Notes: a model not told the origin generated them from the letters alone. 48,188 nucleotides of DNA from Acidobacteriaceae bacterium (GCA_003138975.1 PLHQ01000209.1:87022-135209); one strand, 5' to 3'; shown: positions 17,467 to 26,535, numbered from the stretch's first letter. Program-made: numbers and translations.

Positions 17467-18450
17467 TTATGGGATAACCGGCGCCTCTGCCACACCGACA
17501 TTGGTATCCGCGCCACCGTAGTAAAACAAGTACCGTTCCCCTTGCCGTACCATGCCTTCCACGAACACCACATTCGGGACCTGTCCCACCTTCTCCCATG
17601 GCTTCTCAGGAGCAAAGATGGGACTATCCGTCCGCGAGATCAGTACGCGCGGGTCGTTCCTGTCGAACATCGCTACGCCCGTGCGATAAACCAGCTTGTC
17701 GTCGGCGCCGTTGTAGATGAGAACAATTCCCTTCGGAGTAACGATCGGTGCAGGCCCCGGCTCGGCTACGCGAGAGTCAAACTTTCCCGCGCGCACCGGT
17801 AACACCGGGGCGTCGGTCGCTTCCGTCCAGTGCAGCAGATCGGTGGAAGAGGCCAGTCCGACCTGGTCGTTGTTGTCCTTAGCCGTCCCGAGAAAATACA
17901 TCCAATACTTGCCGCCAATCTTTTCTGGCACAATCGCTCCAGACTTCGTCCAGCGGACGTTCCAGCTCCCTTTATAGGCAGGAAGAATCACGCCGCTTCG
18001 CTCCCAGTGAATAAGATCCTTCGAACTAGCCAAGCAAAGCTGCGCGTCCTTCTTGTTGTAGCCGGTATAGGTCAGATAATAGGTGTCGCCGAACTGAACT
18101 AGTCGCGGGTCTTCCACGCCACCATCTTTTTCATAATCTTTCTCTGGCGAAAATACAGGCTCGCTCCGCCGAGTAAAGTGAACCCCATCCGCACTCTCGG
18201 CGTAGCCAAGGCGCGAAGTGCCGCCCTTGTCCTGGGCCCGGTAAAGCATAATGATTTTGCCGTCGCGAAGAACTACCGAAGGATTGAAGGTGCCTGCCGA
18301 CTCCCACCCGTCCCCCCGTGGTGAAATCACGGGGCTATCGGAGACACGGTGCCACGCCCCAAAAGGCCAACTTGCGCTATCCTGTGAAGCCAGCGCCAGA
18401 AGCAGCGTGAGTAGCTTTACCCAGCTCTTGATTTGAATTGAATTGATCAT
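17467..18450 (-). CDS. Secreted GH130-type glycosidase or phosphorylase
   Basis: Five-bladed propeller enzyme of the GH130 type, which acts on beta-mannosides. The 327-residue product begins with a signal peptide (hydrophobic LLTLLLALA, cut probably after SASW or so). The family motifs are FNPSVVLRDGKIIMLYRAQD, RLGYAESADGVHF, and GGVEDPRLVQFGDTYYLTYTGY with the Asp that acts as proton donor. Later repeats have similar KYWMYFLGT and IVLIYNGAD strands. Known GH130 phosphorylases work in the cytoplasm, where phosphate is available. An exported enzyme is more likely a hydrolase; this is inference. It is divergent from a sugar kinase gene, so both may serve uptake and use of a sugar. Confidence 0.8.
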   Translation of the reverse strand: MINSIQIKSWVKLLTLLLALASQDSASWPFGAWHRVSDSPVISPRGDGWESAGTFNPSVVLRDGKIIMLYRAQDKGGTSRLGYAESADGVHFTRRSEPVFSPEKDYEKDGGVEDPRLVQFGDTYYLTYTGYNKKDAQLCLASSKDLIHWERSGVILPAYKGSWNVRWTKSGAIVPEKIGGKYWMYFLGTAKDNNDQVGLASSTDLLHWTEATDAPVLPVRAGKFDSRVAEPGPAPIVTPKGIVLIYNGADDKLVYRTGVAMFDRNDPRVLISRTDSPIFAPEKPWEKVGQVPNVVFVEGMVRQGERYLFYYGGADTNVGVAEAPVIP

Positions 18451-18583
18451 GCTGATTTTGCCTTTTTGACATTGACTGATTTTGCTCCGAGACCTGTACT
18501 ATGCCGAGACTCCAATGCTTGCGTCCCGATTCTCAGCCAGGTTGTTCGTTCCTGCAACTTTCAGCCGCGTCGGCGAAACTTCC

Positions 18584-19492
18584 ATGTTGAGCAAGAAAAA
18601 AACTATCGTAGGCCTAGGCGAATTGCTTTGGGACCTATTCCCCGCCGGAAAACAATTGGGAGGAGCTCCAGCTAACTTCGCTTACATTACATCTTTGCTC
18701 GGGGATGACGGAATTCCCGCTAGTCGTCTCGGCGAGGATGCTCTAGGTGCGGAAGCGATTCGTCGCCTCGGAGAGCTCGGACTCTCGACCGAATTCATTC
18801 AGAAGGATGCAGATCATCCTACCGGAACCGTGAAGGTCGAGGTGGACCCTTCCGGTCAGCCGCGCTTTGAAATCGCCGAGTCTGTCGCGTGGGATTTTTT
18901 CGAATTCACGCTGCACTGGCAGAAGCTGGCACAACGAACCGACGCCGTATGCTTTGGATCTTTGGCGCAGCGATCAGACCGCAGTGGCGACACCATTCGT
19001 AGATTTCTGCTGGGCACACGTCCAGGCACGGTGCGAGTTTTCGACGTCAACCTTCGACAAAACTTTTACACCACGCAAGTGCTTGCGGAATCGATGAAGC
19101 TCGCAACCGTCGTCAAGCTGAACCATGAAGAACTCCCAAAGATCATGCGACTGTTTAAATTGGAAGATCGCGGCGAGCAAGATTCGGCGCGACGCTTGCT
19201 GTCTTCTTATGATCTGAAGCTGGTTTGCATTACTCGCGGCACAAATGGCAGCCTGCTGGTATCCGCCGATGAATCCACCGAGCATCCCGGATTCAAAGTC
19301 AAGGTCGCAGATACCGTCGGCGCTGGGGACGCGTTCACCGCGGCTTTGGTCCACGGATATCTTCGCGCCACGTCGCTCGGGCAAATCAACGAAACCGCGA
19401 ACCGCGTCGGCGCCTGGGTCGCCAGTCAGTCTGGAGGAACGCCAGCCCCGAAAGCTGGTGACTTGAGGCAAAGCCTGGCCGAGATTGGCTAG
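18584..19492 (+). CDS. PfkB-family carbohydrate kinase (fructokinase-like)
   Basis: Cytoplasmic sugar kinase of the ribokinase/PfkB family. The frame starts earlier (18482), but the ATG at 18584 is preferred since the family begins with a KKKTIVGLGELLWD strand; this gives 302 residues. Motifs are GELLWDLFPAGKQLGGAPANFAY (the N-terminal substrate Gly-Gly loop), RQNFY, NHEEL, and VKVADTVGAGDAFTAALVHG near the C-terminus, where the DTVGAGD carries the catalytic Asp. The ribosome binding site before 18584 is weak. It lies divergent to the GH130 gene with a shared 133-base gap. The exact sugar is unknown. Confidence 0.88.
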   Translation: MLSKKKTIVGLGELLWDLFPAGKQLGGAPANFAYITSLLGDDGIPASRLGEDALGAEAIRRLGELGLSTEFIQKDADHPTGTVKVEVDPSGQPRFEIAESVAWDFFEFTLHWQKLAQRTDAVCFGSLAQRSDRSGDTIRRFLLGTRPGTVRVFDVNLRQNFYTTQVLAESMKLATVVKLNHEELPKIMRLFKLEDRGEQDSARRLLSSYDLKLVCITRGTNGSLLVSADESTEHPGFKVKVADTVGAGDAFTAALVHGYLRATSLGQINETANRVGAWVASQSGGTPAPKAGDLRQSLAEIG

Positions 19493-19604
19493 GGCATTCG
19501 AAAATAATTCCTCTTATCCGAAATAAACCGGCTGCCTTTCCCCCGTCACTGCAGGATTTAGTTTAATCTGTCAGGTTTGGTTTTTGGTGTCTGAGGGGGC
19601 CCAA

Positions 19605-22600
19605 GTGACCGTACCGCAAGCAGTCCTTCGTCTGCTCGTTTGCATTTCGATTTTCCTGCCAGTTGCATCAAGCAGCGCGCAGCAGATTCCCGAGAACACT
19701 TATCAGGAGCTGCATTGGCGCATGATCGGCCCGTTCCGTGGAGGCCGCACGCGTGCTGCCACCGGAGTTCCGAGCCAACCCAATGTCTTCTATATGGGCC
19801 AGGTCAACGGCGGAGTATGGAAGTCAGACGACCATGGACGCACCTGGACTCCCATCTTCGACCACGAGTCTACTCAGTCAATTGGCGCAATCGCCGTCGC
19901 TCCTTCCAGTCCCAACATTATTTATGTCGCGAGCGGCGAAGGCTTGCATCGCCCCGACCTTTCGGTCGGCAACGGAATTTACAAATCAACGGACGCCGGA
20001 AAAACCTGGACGCATCTCGGCCTGCGCGACGGCCAGCAAATCCCCGCACTTGCGATCGACCCGCGTGATCCCAATCGAGTCTTCGCCGCCGTGCTCGGCC
20101 ATCCTTACGGCCCAAATGACGAGCGGGGCCTTTTCCGTTCCACCGACGGCGGCCAGACCTGGCAAAAAATAATCTACAAAGACGAGAACACTGGCGCCTC
20201 CGATGTAGAGATCGATGCCTCCAATCCCGACGTCATCTACGCTTCGATGTGGGAGGTGCGCGAGGGCCCATGGGAGGACAACAACGAAGTCAACGGAACG
20301 GCAGGCGGCTTATTCAAGTCTACCGATGGCGGGAACACATGGCATCCGTTGAGCAACGGCCTACCGAAGGATCTATCGCAAATCTATGTCGCCATCGCCC
20401 CCACTGATCCGCGACGCCTTTATGCCACGCTGGGCACCGCCTCCGGTGCCCTCGGCGTCTACCGTTCCGACAACGCCGGAGAAAACTGGACTCACATCAC
20501 GGAGGATCCCCGCCCGTCCGCCCGCATCGGCGGGGGCGACCTGCCCATCCCCCGAGTAGATTCCAAGAATGCAGACGTCGTCTATAGCGCCAGCACCGTA
20601 ACCATGCGGTCGACGGATGGCGGCAAAACCTGGTCTGGCTTCCGCGGAGCGCCCGGCGGCGACGACTATCAGAATCTCTGGATCAATCCCAACGACCCAA
20701 ACATTATTCTTCTTGTCAGCGATCAGGGCGCACTCGTCACCGTCAACGGCGGAGCCTCCTGGAGTTCCTGGTACAACCAGCCAACCGCGCAGATTTATCA
20801 CGTCTCGGTAGCTCCCACTTTTCCCTATCGTGTCTGCGGCGGCCAGCAGGAGAGCGGTTCCGTCTGCATCTCCAGCCGTGGTAACGATGGTGCCATCACG
20901 TTCCGCGACTGGCATCCCGTTGGCGTCATCGAATACGGTTACGTCGCGCCGGATCCGCTTGACCCTGACATTATCTATGGCGGCGGCAGAAGTGAAGTCT
21001 CAAAGTTCCACTGGTCCACCGGCCAGGTACAGAACGTCACGCCGGTCCCGCTGCGCAACCCGAAATACCGAACCGACCGCACTGAGCCCACGATGTTCTC
21101 GCCTCTCGACCCGCACGTCCTTTATTTCGCCGGCAACGTACTCTTCAAGACTACTGACGGCGGAAACTCCTGGCAGACCATCAGTTCCGATCTCACTCGC
21201 GACAATCCCGGAGTTCCAGCCAGCGTCGGCAGTCTCTTCCCCAAAGGCGCCGAGAAACAGCGCGGCGTCATCTACGCTCTCGCGCCTTCATTCAAGAACA
21301 TCAATACGCTGTGGGCCGGCACCGACGACGGCCTGATCTGGCAAACCCGCGACGGCGGCAAGAGGTGGAACGATATCACTCCCAAAGACCTGACGCCCTG
21401 GAGCAAGGTTACGCAGATCAGTGCCTCGCACTTCGACGACGACACTGCCTACGCATCCGTCAGCCGCTTCCGCATCAATGACAACCGCCCCTATATATAT
21501 CGCACTCACGATGGCGGCAGGACCTGGAGCCTGATCACAGCCGGCCTTCCCGACTTCGGCCCGGTGGACACGGTCCGCGAAGATCCTGTGCGCAAAGGCT
21601 TACTGTTTGCGGGCACGGAGAATTCGGTGTGGGTCTCGTTCGACGATGGCGATCACTGGCAATCCCTGCAATTGAATCTGCCGCACACCTCCATGCGCGA
21701 TCTCTGGATCCATGACAACGACCTGATGGTCGCGACGCACGGCCGCTCGTTCTGGATTCTGGATGACATCGCCCCGCTGCGCGAAGTGGCAAATTTAGCC
21801 AGCACAACCGCGGTTCATCTCTTCACCCCGGCACCCACCTTCCGCATCCAGCGCGATACCAACACGGACACGCCGCTTCCTCCCGACGAACCCGCTGGCG
21901 CCAATCCGCCCGATGGCGTAGTGATTGATTACTATCTGGCGTACAGCGCCACTTCTCCTGTCACTCTTGAAATTCTCGACGCGCGCGGCCAGCTCGTTCG
22001 CAAATTTTCCAGCACCGATAAACCCGACGCAACAGAAGAGGAATTGGAGAAACAACTCATCCCCCTATATTGGCTGCGTCCATTCCGTTCGCTGCCCTCC
22101 GAGGCTGGCATGCACCGCTGGGTTTGGGATCTGCACTATCCCGCACCCAATTCCACGCGCCATGAATATCCCATCGCCGCAATTCCTGGGGACACACCTC
22201 GCCTGCCGCTTGGTCCCACGGCTTTACCGGGTTCTTATACCGTGCGGCTAACTGCAGATGGCAAAAGCTTCACCGCGCCCTTCGTCGTCAAGATGGATCC
22301 CCGCGTAAAAGCCTCTGCTGCCGGCCTTGAGAAGAAGTTCCAGATTGAAGTGCACCTGGCGTCGCTGCTGGGCCGGACGTCACAGGCTGTACTGCAAGCG
22401 GGATCGATTCGCGAGCCGCTGCAAAAGCTGAGCCAGCAAGCCAGTGGACCGGTGCGCGATTCTGTTCAGGCATTGCAAAACAAACTCGTGGCTGTTCTGG
22501 GAGCGCCGGCCGGCTTGCTTGCGCCGCCTTCCAACGAACTCACTCTTACGCGGGTAAATGGACAAATCGCTGTGTTATATGCCCAGGTGTGGCAGGTGGA

Positions 22601-22796
22601 CGCGGAACCAACAGCCGCGCAGTCTGACGCCGTCGCGGCAAACGAACGCGACGCAGCGCATGTGATGAAACGCTGGGATGCGCTGCAGGCTTCCGACCTC
22701 CCTGCTCTCAATCGCGCTCTCAGCGGGGCTGGCTTGCCGGAGGTGAAAATCGAATCGGACCCGCACCATGAAGAAAGCAATATGGATGAAGAATAA
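19605..22796 (+). CDS. Large secreted Asp-box (BNR/sortilin VPS10-like) propeller protein
   Basis: Exported beta-propeller protein of the type often called glycosyl hydrolase or VPS10/sortilin domain protein. In-frame TTG and GTG starts exist at 19584 and 19587. The GTG at 19605 is preferred because GAGGGGG lies seven bases before it, giving 1,063 residues with a signal peptide ending near ASSSAQQ. At least eleven Asp boxes of the form S-x-D-x-G-x-T-W are visible between about residues 75 and 690 (SDDHGRTW, STDAGKTW, STDGGQTW, STDGGNTW, SDNAGENW, STDGGKTW, TVNGGASW, TTDGGNSW, TRDGGKRW, THDGGRTW, SFDDGDHW). The C-terminal third has an immunoglobulin-like beta region and a helical tail. No catalytic residue can be assigned. 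It is convergent with the next gene, 21 bases away. Confidence 0.85.
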   Translation: MTVPQAVLRLLVCISIFLPVASSSAQQIPENTYQELHWRMIGPFRGGRTRAATGVPSQPNVFYMGQVNGGVWKSDDHGRTWTPIFDHESTQSIGAIAVAPSSPNIIYVASGEGLHRPDLSVGNGIYKSTDAGKTWTHLGLRDGQQIPALAIDPRDPNRVFAAVLGHPYGPNDERGLFRSTDGGQTWQKIIYKDENTGASDVEIDASNPDVIYASMWEVREGPWEDNNEVNGTAGGLFKSTDGGNTWHPLSNGLPKDLSQIYVAIAPTDPRRLYATLGTASGALGVYRSDNAGENWTHITEDPRPSARIGGGDLPIPRVDSKNADVVYSASTVTMRSTDGGKTWSGFRGAPGGDDYQNLWINPNDPNIILLVSDQGALVTVNGGASWSSWYNQPTAQIYHVSVAPTFPYRVCGGQQESGSVCISSRGNDGAITFRDWHPVGVIEYGYVAPDPLDPDIIYGGGRSEVSKFHWSTGQVQNVTPVPLRNPKYRTDRTEPTMFSPLDPHVLYFAGNVLFKTTDGGNSWQTISSDLTRDNPGVPASVGSLFPKGAEKQRGVIYALAPSFKNINTLWAGTDDGLIWQTRDGGKRWNDITPKDLTPWSKVTQISASHFDDDTAYASVSRFRINDNRPYIYRTHDGGRTWSLITAGLPDFGPVDTVREDPVRKGLLFAGTENSVWVSFDDGDHWQSLQLNLPHTSMRDLWIHDNDLMVATHGRSFWILDDIAPLREVANLASTTAVHLFTPAPTFRIQRDTNTDTPLPPDEPAGANPPDGVVIDYYLAYSATSPVTLEILDARGQLVRKFSSTDKPDATEEELEKQLIPLYWLRPFRSLPSEAGMHRWVWDLHYPAPNSTRHEYPIAAIPGDTPRLPLGPTALPGSYTVRLTADGKSFTAPFVVKMDPRVKASAAGLEKKFQIEVHLASLLGRTSQAVLQAGSIREPLQKLSQQASGPVRDSVQALQNKLVAVLGAPAGLLAPPSNELTLTRVNGQIAVLYAQVWQVDAEPTAAQSDAVAANERDAAHVMKRWDALQASDLPALNRALSGAGLPEVKIESDPHHEESNMDEE

Positions 22797-22817
22797 AGCG
22801 CGATCACGCGTCGCGCT

Positions 22818-25355
22818 CTACAAAGCTTCTACCGCACCCTGTAGCTCCCGTGTGATTTGCGCGGGATCCCTTCCGGCTGCAAATCGCAGCGGCTGGCCGA
22901 TGCGGACTCCAATCTTCCACGGTCGAGCAAACTTTCTGCCACTTTGCTTCACTTCAAACAATCCCACAATTCTCATCGGCAGTACAGGAATATCCAAATT
23001 ATTCGCCAGAAGCCCAATCCCCGCACGAAACGAATTCATCTTGCCATCAACCGTATGTCGTCCCTCGGGAAACACCAGCACGCTGTATCCGCGATCCACG
23101 GCCTGACCCGCATAAGCAAAGCTCTGCCGGAAGCCGGCTTCGCGCGGCAGAGGAAACAAGTTCAGCAGAGAAACTCCCAGCACCCATTGCATGCGATCGT
23201 GGATTCTTCCGACGAATCCTCTGCTGGGAGCGGGCGTGTGCAATGCTTCCATCGCCTCGCCCCCAGCCGCAGTCGCGATTCGGTTCCGCAGCCGTGCCGG
23301 TAATGCCGTCTGCACGAACCCCACATCCACGTCAGCAATATGATTGCAGACCACCAACAGCGGCCCGTTCCAGCCTCGCAAATGTTCCCGTCCTTCGATC
23401 CGTGGCCAGCCCAGCAGCAGCATGGCCGGCCTCATTAGCAAATAATGCGCTAGCCATCGCACCCACGGCATCGGCCACCGCAATACCCAACCCGGATAGT
23501 GATACTCCACGCGCTGCCGCACCTCACCCTGCAACATCCTTTCCACGTCGCCCACCGTACGCGCCGCGCTAAAACGAGTCTCGCTCAGGTCCACTTGATA
23601 TCGATCCTCCAGCGCGCCAATCAATTCCACGCGGTCCAGCGAACTGAGTCCAAGATCGGAATCGAGCGCCGATTCAGCATTGAGCCCGGTGACGCTGCGC
23701 CCCGCAATGCGGCCAATCAACTCCGTCACGGGACTGTCACTCGCGGCGTCATGGGCCCCGGCATGCAGAATTTGTGTGGCCGCGAATTCCGCAATCATGT
23801 TCCGCCGGGGCTTCTGCGTGCTGGTGCGCGGAAAATCTTCTTGCGGCCACTGCACCCACGTCCGCATACGCTGGAATTCCCCCAGAGACTGATTCGCACG
23901 TTCCACCACTTCTTCCGCGCGGGCATCGGCGCGCAGGATCAGCACTGCGCACGGCTCTGCATTTCCCCCACGCTCAATCCCCACCACCACGCAATCTTTC
24001 ACTTCCGGCTGGCGCCGCAACGCCGCCTCCAAATCTTCGGGATAGATATTGAGCCCACCCGGCGTCACGATCACTTCTTTCTTGCGCCCTTTGAAATAAA
24101 GGTTCCCGGCTTCATCCAGTGCGCCCACGTCTCCGGTGCGATACCAACCTTTTTCGTCGGCGACTCCTTCCGCGTGACCCGCTCCCCAATACCCCGCCGC
24201 CACTCCGCCCCCGCGGATCAAGATCTCCCCATCTTCCGCCAGCTTCACTTCTCGCCCCGGCAATACTTTCCCGATCGATCCTTTCCCCAACTTGAACGGA
24301 TGGTTCACACTAATCAGCGAGGTCGTTTCCGTCAGCCCATATCCCTGGATCGCGGCATAACCCAGCCGTCCCCAGAATTCTTCCGTCTCAGCATCCAGCG
24401 CCGCGCCCCCGGAAATAAACGCCCAGAACTTCCATCCGAACTGCCGGTGAATCGCGCGAAAAATCCACCATCGGTGCAGAAAGTGCTTTCCTTCCGACGC
24501 GCGGAACCGCCGCCGAAAATGTTCGATTTCCCCGTCATCCTCCAGATCGCGTTCGATCTTCTGCTTGAGCGACTGCAAAACTCTCGGCACACTCACCAGC
24601 ACCGAAACTCGCTCCCGCCGGATTGTGCGCACGATCTCCGATGGCTTCAGCTCTTCCTGAAAAATCACTGTCCCGCCCAGCAGCTGCGGCAAGAACATCC
24701 CGAGAAATTGCCCGAAGACATGGCTTAGCGGCAACAGATTCAGAAACCGCACAGGATGTACCCAGCGCTCATACTTCAAATAGCGCTGCATCTCTTGCTC
24801 TAGCGGATCAATGTTGGCCAGCACGTTGCCATGGGTGATGACCACACCCTTGGGTTCAGCCGTTGTCCCGGAGGTAAACACAATTTGCAGCACATCTTCG
24901 CGGGTGGTTATGTTCGCGGTTGGCTTTGCGGAATGCTGCCCGAGCTCCTTCGACAGATCTTCAAGAACCAACACGGGGATTGTCGCGGCAGCGCCGTCCA
25001 AGAGTTCAGCCGAACGGCTCCGGGAACACACCCAAAGCCTAGCCTCAACCTGTCGTGAAACTCGCGCAGCAAAATCGGCGGAGGCGCCATTATCCATCGG
25101 GACCACAACAACGCCGCACAGCGCGCATCCAAAGAATGCCGCAACCCACTCCGCGCAGTTCTCGCCCCACAGCATCATCCGGTCGCCCTTGCCAATCCCA
25201 CGCGCTTCCAACTCCCGACAAAACCGAAACGCCATCTCCATAACCTGCCCGTACGTGAACCATTCCATGCGGTACCCACGATGCTGCCCGTAGGCACGCT
25301 CATCGCAGTGCGCCTGAAAGTTCGTTAAGAAAAACTGTGCTAAAGATTCAGCCAT
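22818..25355 (-). CDS. AMP-binding, acyl carrier and PlsC acyltransferase fusion protein
   Basis: Three-domain lipid enzyme. Residues about 1-515 are an acyl-activating (AMP-forming) domain: the P-loop-like TSGTTAEPKGVVITHGN, QGYGLTETTS, and YRTGDVGALDEAGNLYFKGR. Residues about 535-610 are a carrier domain with the phosphopantetheine Ser in DLGLSSLDRVELIG. Residues about 640-845 are a PlsC-type acyltransferase with NHIADVD (the H-x4-D motif) and FPEGRHT. A likely route is fatty acid activation, loading on the internal carrier, and transfer to a lysophospholipid or glycerol phosphate. The ATG at 25355 is chosen, though a TTG at 25388 is in frame with a better upstream purine run. E. coli Aas has the same two enzymes in the opposite order and no carrier between them. 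Confidence 0.88.
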   Translation of the reverse strand: MAESLAQFFLTNFQAHCDERAYGQHRGYRMEWFTYGQVMEMAFRFCRELEARGIGKGDRMMLWGENCAEWVAAFFGCALCGVVVVPMDNGASADFAARVSRQVEARLWVCSRSRSAELLDGAAATIPVLVLEDLSKELGQHSAKPTANITTREDVLQIVFTSGTTAEPKGVVITHGNVLANIDPLEQEMQRYLKYERWVHPVRFLNLLPLSHVFGQFLGMFLPQLLGGTVIFQEELKPSEIVRTIRRERVSVLVSVPRVLQSLKQKIERDLEDDGEIEHFRRRFRASEGKHFLHRWWIFRAIHRQFGWKFWAFISGGAALDAETEEFWGRLGYAAIQGYGLTETTSLISVNHPFKLGKGSIGKVLPGREVKLAEDGEILIRGGGVAAGYWGAGHAEGVADEKGWYRTGDVGALDEAGNLYFKGRKKEVIVTPGGLNIYPEDLEAALRRQPEVKDCVVVGIERGGNAEPCAVLILRADARAEEVVERANQSLGEFQRMRTWVQWPQEDFPRTSTQKPRRNMIAEFAATQILHAGAHDAASDSPVTELIGRIAGRSVTGLNAESALDSDLGLSSLDRVELIGALEDRYQVDLSETRFSAARTVGDVERMLQGEVRQRVEYHYPGWVLRWPMPWVRWLAHYLLMRPAMLLLGWPRIEGREHLRGWNGPLLVVCNHIADVDVGFVQTALPARLRNRIATAAGGEAMEALHTPAPSRGFVGRIHDRMQWVLGVSLLNLFPLPREAGFRQSFAYAGQAVDRGYSVLVFPEGRHTVDGKMNSFRAGIGLLANNLDIPVLPMRIVGLFEVKQSGRKFARPWKIGVRIGQPLRFAAGRDPAQITRELQGAVEAL

Positions 25356-25455
25356 GGAGTGAAGAGTGGAGGTGGCAGAGAAATACAACTGAAGCCTTGC
25401 CTCTTGGCAAGTTTAGTAGCAGAAGGGGACAAGCGCACATGCACCGGGTAGATTC

Positions 25456-25929
25456 TTAAGAGAGGATGCTTGCGCGGCACTTCGGACATCGGCCGCTCAC
25501 ATTTATGAAGCCTCTCGGCTCATGAAGAGGCTTATGACAATGGGGACACATGAATCCCTGTTCTTCGCACATGACCCTATCGTGCTGAAAGATTCGATGG
25601 AGCACGTAAATCTCGGCTAAGCCAACAGCGAACAGAGCTACGAATGCGGCCACGTGAGGGTGTGATGGTGAGGGAACACGCACAAGAACTCGGAAAAGCA
25701 TGTACAAGGTAGCGAATAAGACGAGCAACATCGTCCCCACGAGTTGGTTATGCCTTTTCGCGATTGCGACGCGTTTTGACTCCCACTCGGCAGGAAGGAT
25801 CGATTTTGTCTTGCCCAAGTAGTTCCCGGTGGGAAGCTGATAAAACACTACGACTAGCAAAAGAAGAAACGCACCGCCGAAGTACTTATCCCTGCTCGCT
25901 ACCGTCAGACAAGGAAAGAAGCAATTCAT
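25456..25929 (-). CDS. Hypothetical membrane protein with C-terminal zinc ribbon
   Basis: Not recognised. The ATG at 25929 gives 157 residues (a TTG at 25956 is an alternative). Two to three membrane segments are seen (GGAFLLLLVVVFYQL, LVGTMLLVLFATLYMLFRVLV and VAAFVALFAVGLAEIYVLH), followed by a Cys pair CPHC and a second pair CPKC 25 or so residues later, a zinc-ribbon arrangement. The last residues are RASILS. No clear ribosome binding site is visible. It lies between the acyl-activating fusion gene and the selenoprotein gene, all on the minus strand, but gaps of 40-100 bases give no proof of an operon. Confidence 0.6.
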   Translation of the reverse strand: MNCFFPCLTVASRDKYFGGAFLLLLVVVFYQLPTGNYLGKTKSILPAEWESKRVAIAKRHNQLVGTMLLVLFATLYMLFRVLVRVPSPSHPHVAAFVALFAVGLAEIYVLHRIFQHDRVMCEEQGFMCPHCHKPLHEPRGFINVSGRCPKCRASILS

Positions 25930-25968
25930 CTGGGCGATATTATCAGCGAGCACCAACTTCTAGAACCT

Positions 25969-26535
25969 TCACTCCCTCCCCACCCCCAACGCATCCGCCA
26001 CCCGATTGATGTAGTTAAACCACGAAGCGATCAGCGTGATCTGCAATATCCCGCGATCGTCAAATCCCACGGCGCGCAGCCCCTCGATATCGTCCTTCCA
26101 AACCTTGGTCGCGTCCTTGGTCAACTTGACCACATAATCCAACATCACCCGCTCCTGCGGCGTGATGGGCGCGGTCGTGTAGTCCTTTTCCAGCGCCTCC
26201 ACCAGCTCCCCGTCCAACGTCACCCTACGCAGAAACTCTGCATGCGACTCGATTCAATACTTGCACCGGTTGGTCACCGAGACCATCGTGGTAATCATTT
26301 CGTGCTGCCGCCGGCTCAACGGCAACTCCGGCGACATCAGCGCCCCAAACGTGCTGAACGCGTGGTAGAGCGCCTGCGGGATCAGTGTGTGCGACCCCAC
26401 AATCGACGACCCTCCCGACTCATCCGGGTGCACTGGATCGCCATACTCCTTGGGATACAACGACCGCTGCGCCTCCATCGCATGGCGCAGCTTTTCATCA
26501 GCTCCCGACAACGGTATGGTTTTAATCCAAGTCAT
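25969..26535 (-). CDS. Selenocysteine-containing AhpD-like (carboxymuconolactone decarboxylase family) peroxidase-related protein
   Basis: Predicted thiol/selenol peroxidase-related enzyme of 188 residues, decoded through an in-frame TGA at 26256-26254 (residue 94). On both sides of the TGA the reading is one continuous protein in the same frame. The motif around it is NRC(91)KYU(94)IESH(98), which overlays the C-x-x-C-x-x-x-H of mycobacterial AhpD (C130, C133, H137), with the Sec in the place of C133. E79 lies 15 residues before it, as E118 does in AhpD. The end, [13 protein letters not shown], is typical of the peroxidase-related subfamily. The ATG at 26535 has GAGGGG upstream. Just after the UGA is a SECIS-like hairpin. 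If the TGA is not read as Sec, this is two fragments of 93 and about 84 residues. The Sec machinery (selA-D) is not in the window. Confidence 0.82.
26227..26256 (-). promoter_or_regulatory. UGA codon with SECIS-like hairpin
   Basis: After the UGA (26256-26254) the mRNA can fold AUGCAGA (26243-26237) against UCUGCGU (26233-26227), a 7-bp stem with one G-U pair, closing a GUU loop. The first loop base is G, and it lies 18 nt after the UGA. That is the spacing and loop base expected for bacterial SECIS elements, and close to that in E. coli fdhF. GUC and GAC just outside can extend the stem. Confidence 0.65.

Noticed and set aside
23499-24728. 409-codon plus-strand frame over the acyl-activating fusion gene
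   Set aside because: His/Arg/Pro-rich translation typical of antisense frames; the minus-strand gene has all domain motifs.
26254-26256. The TGA as an ordinary nonsense mutation making a pseudogene
   Set aside because: Possible, but the stop hits exactly the active-site Cys position, all other catalytic residues are kept and a SECIS-like hairpin follows, so Sec is the better reading.
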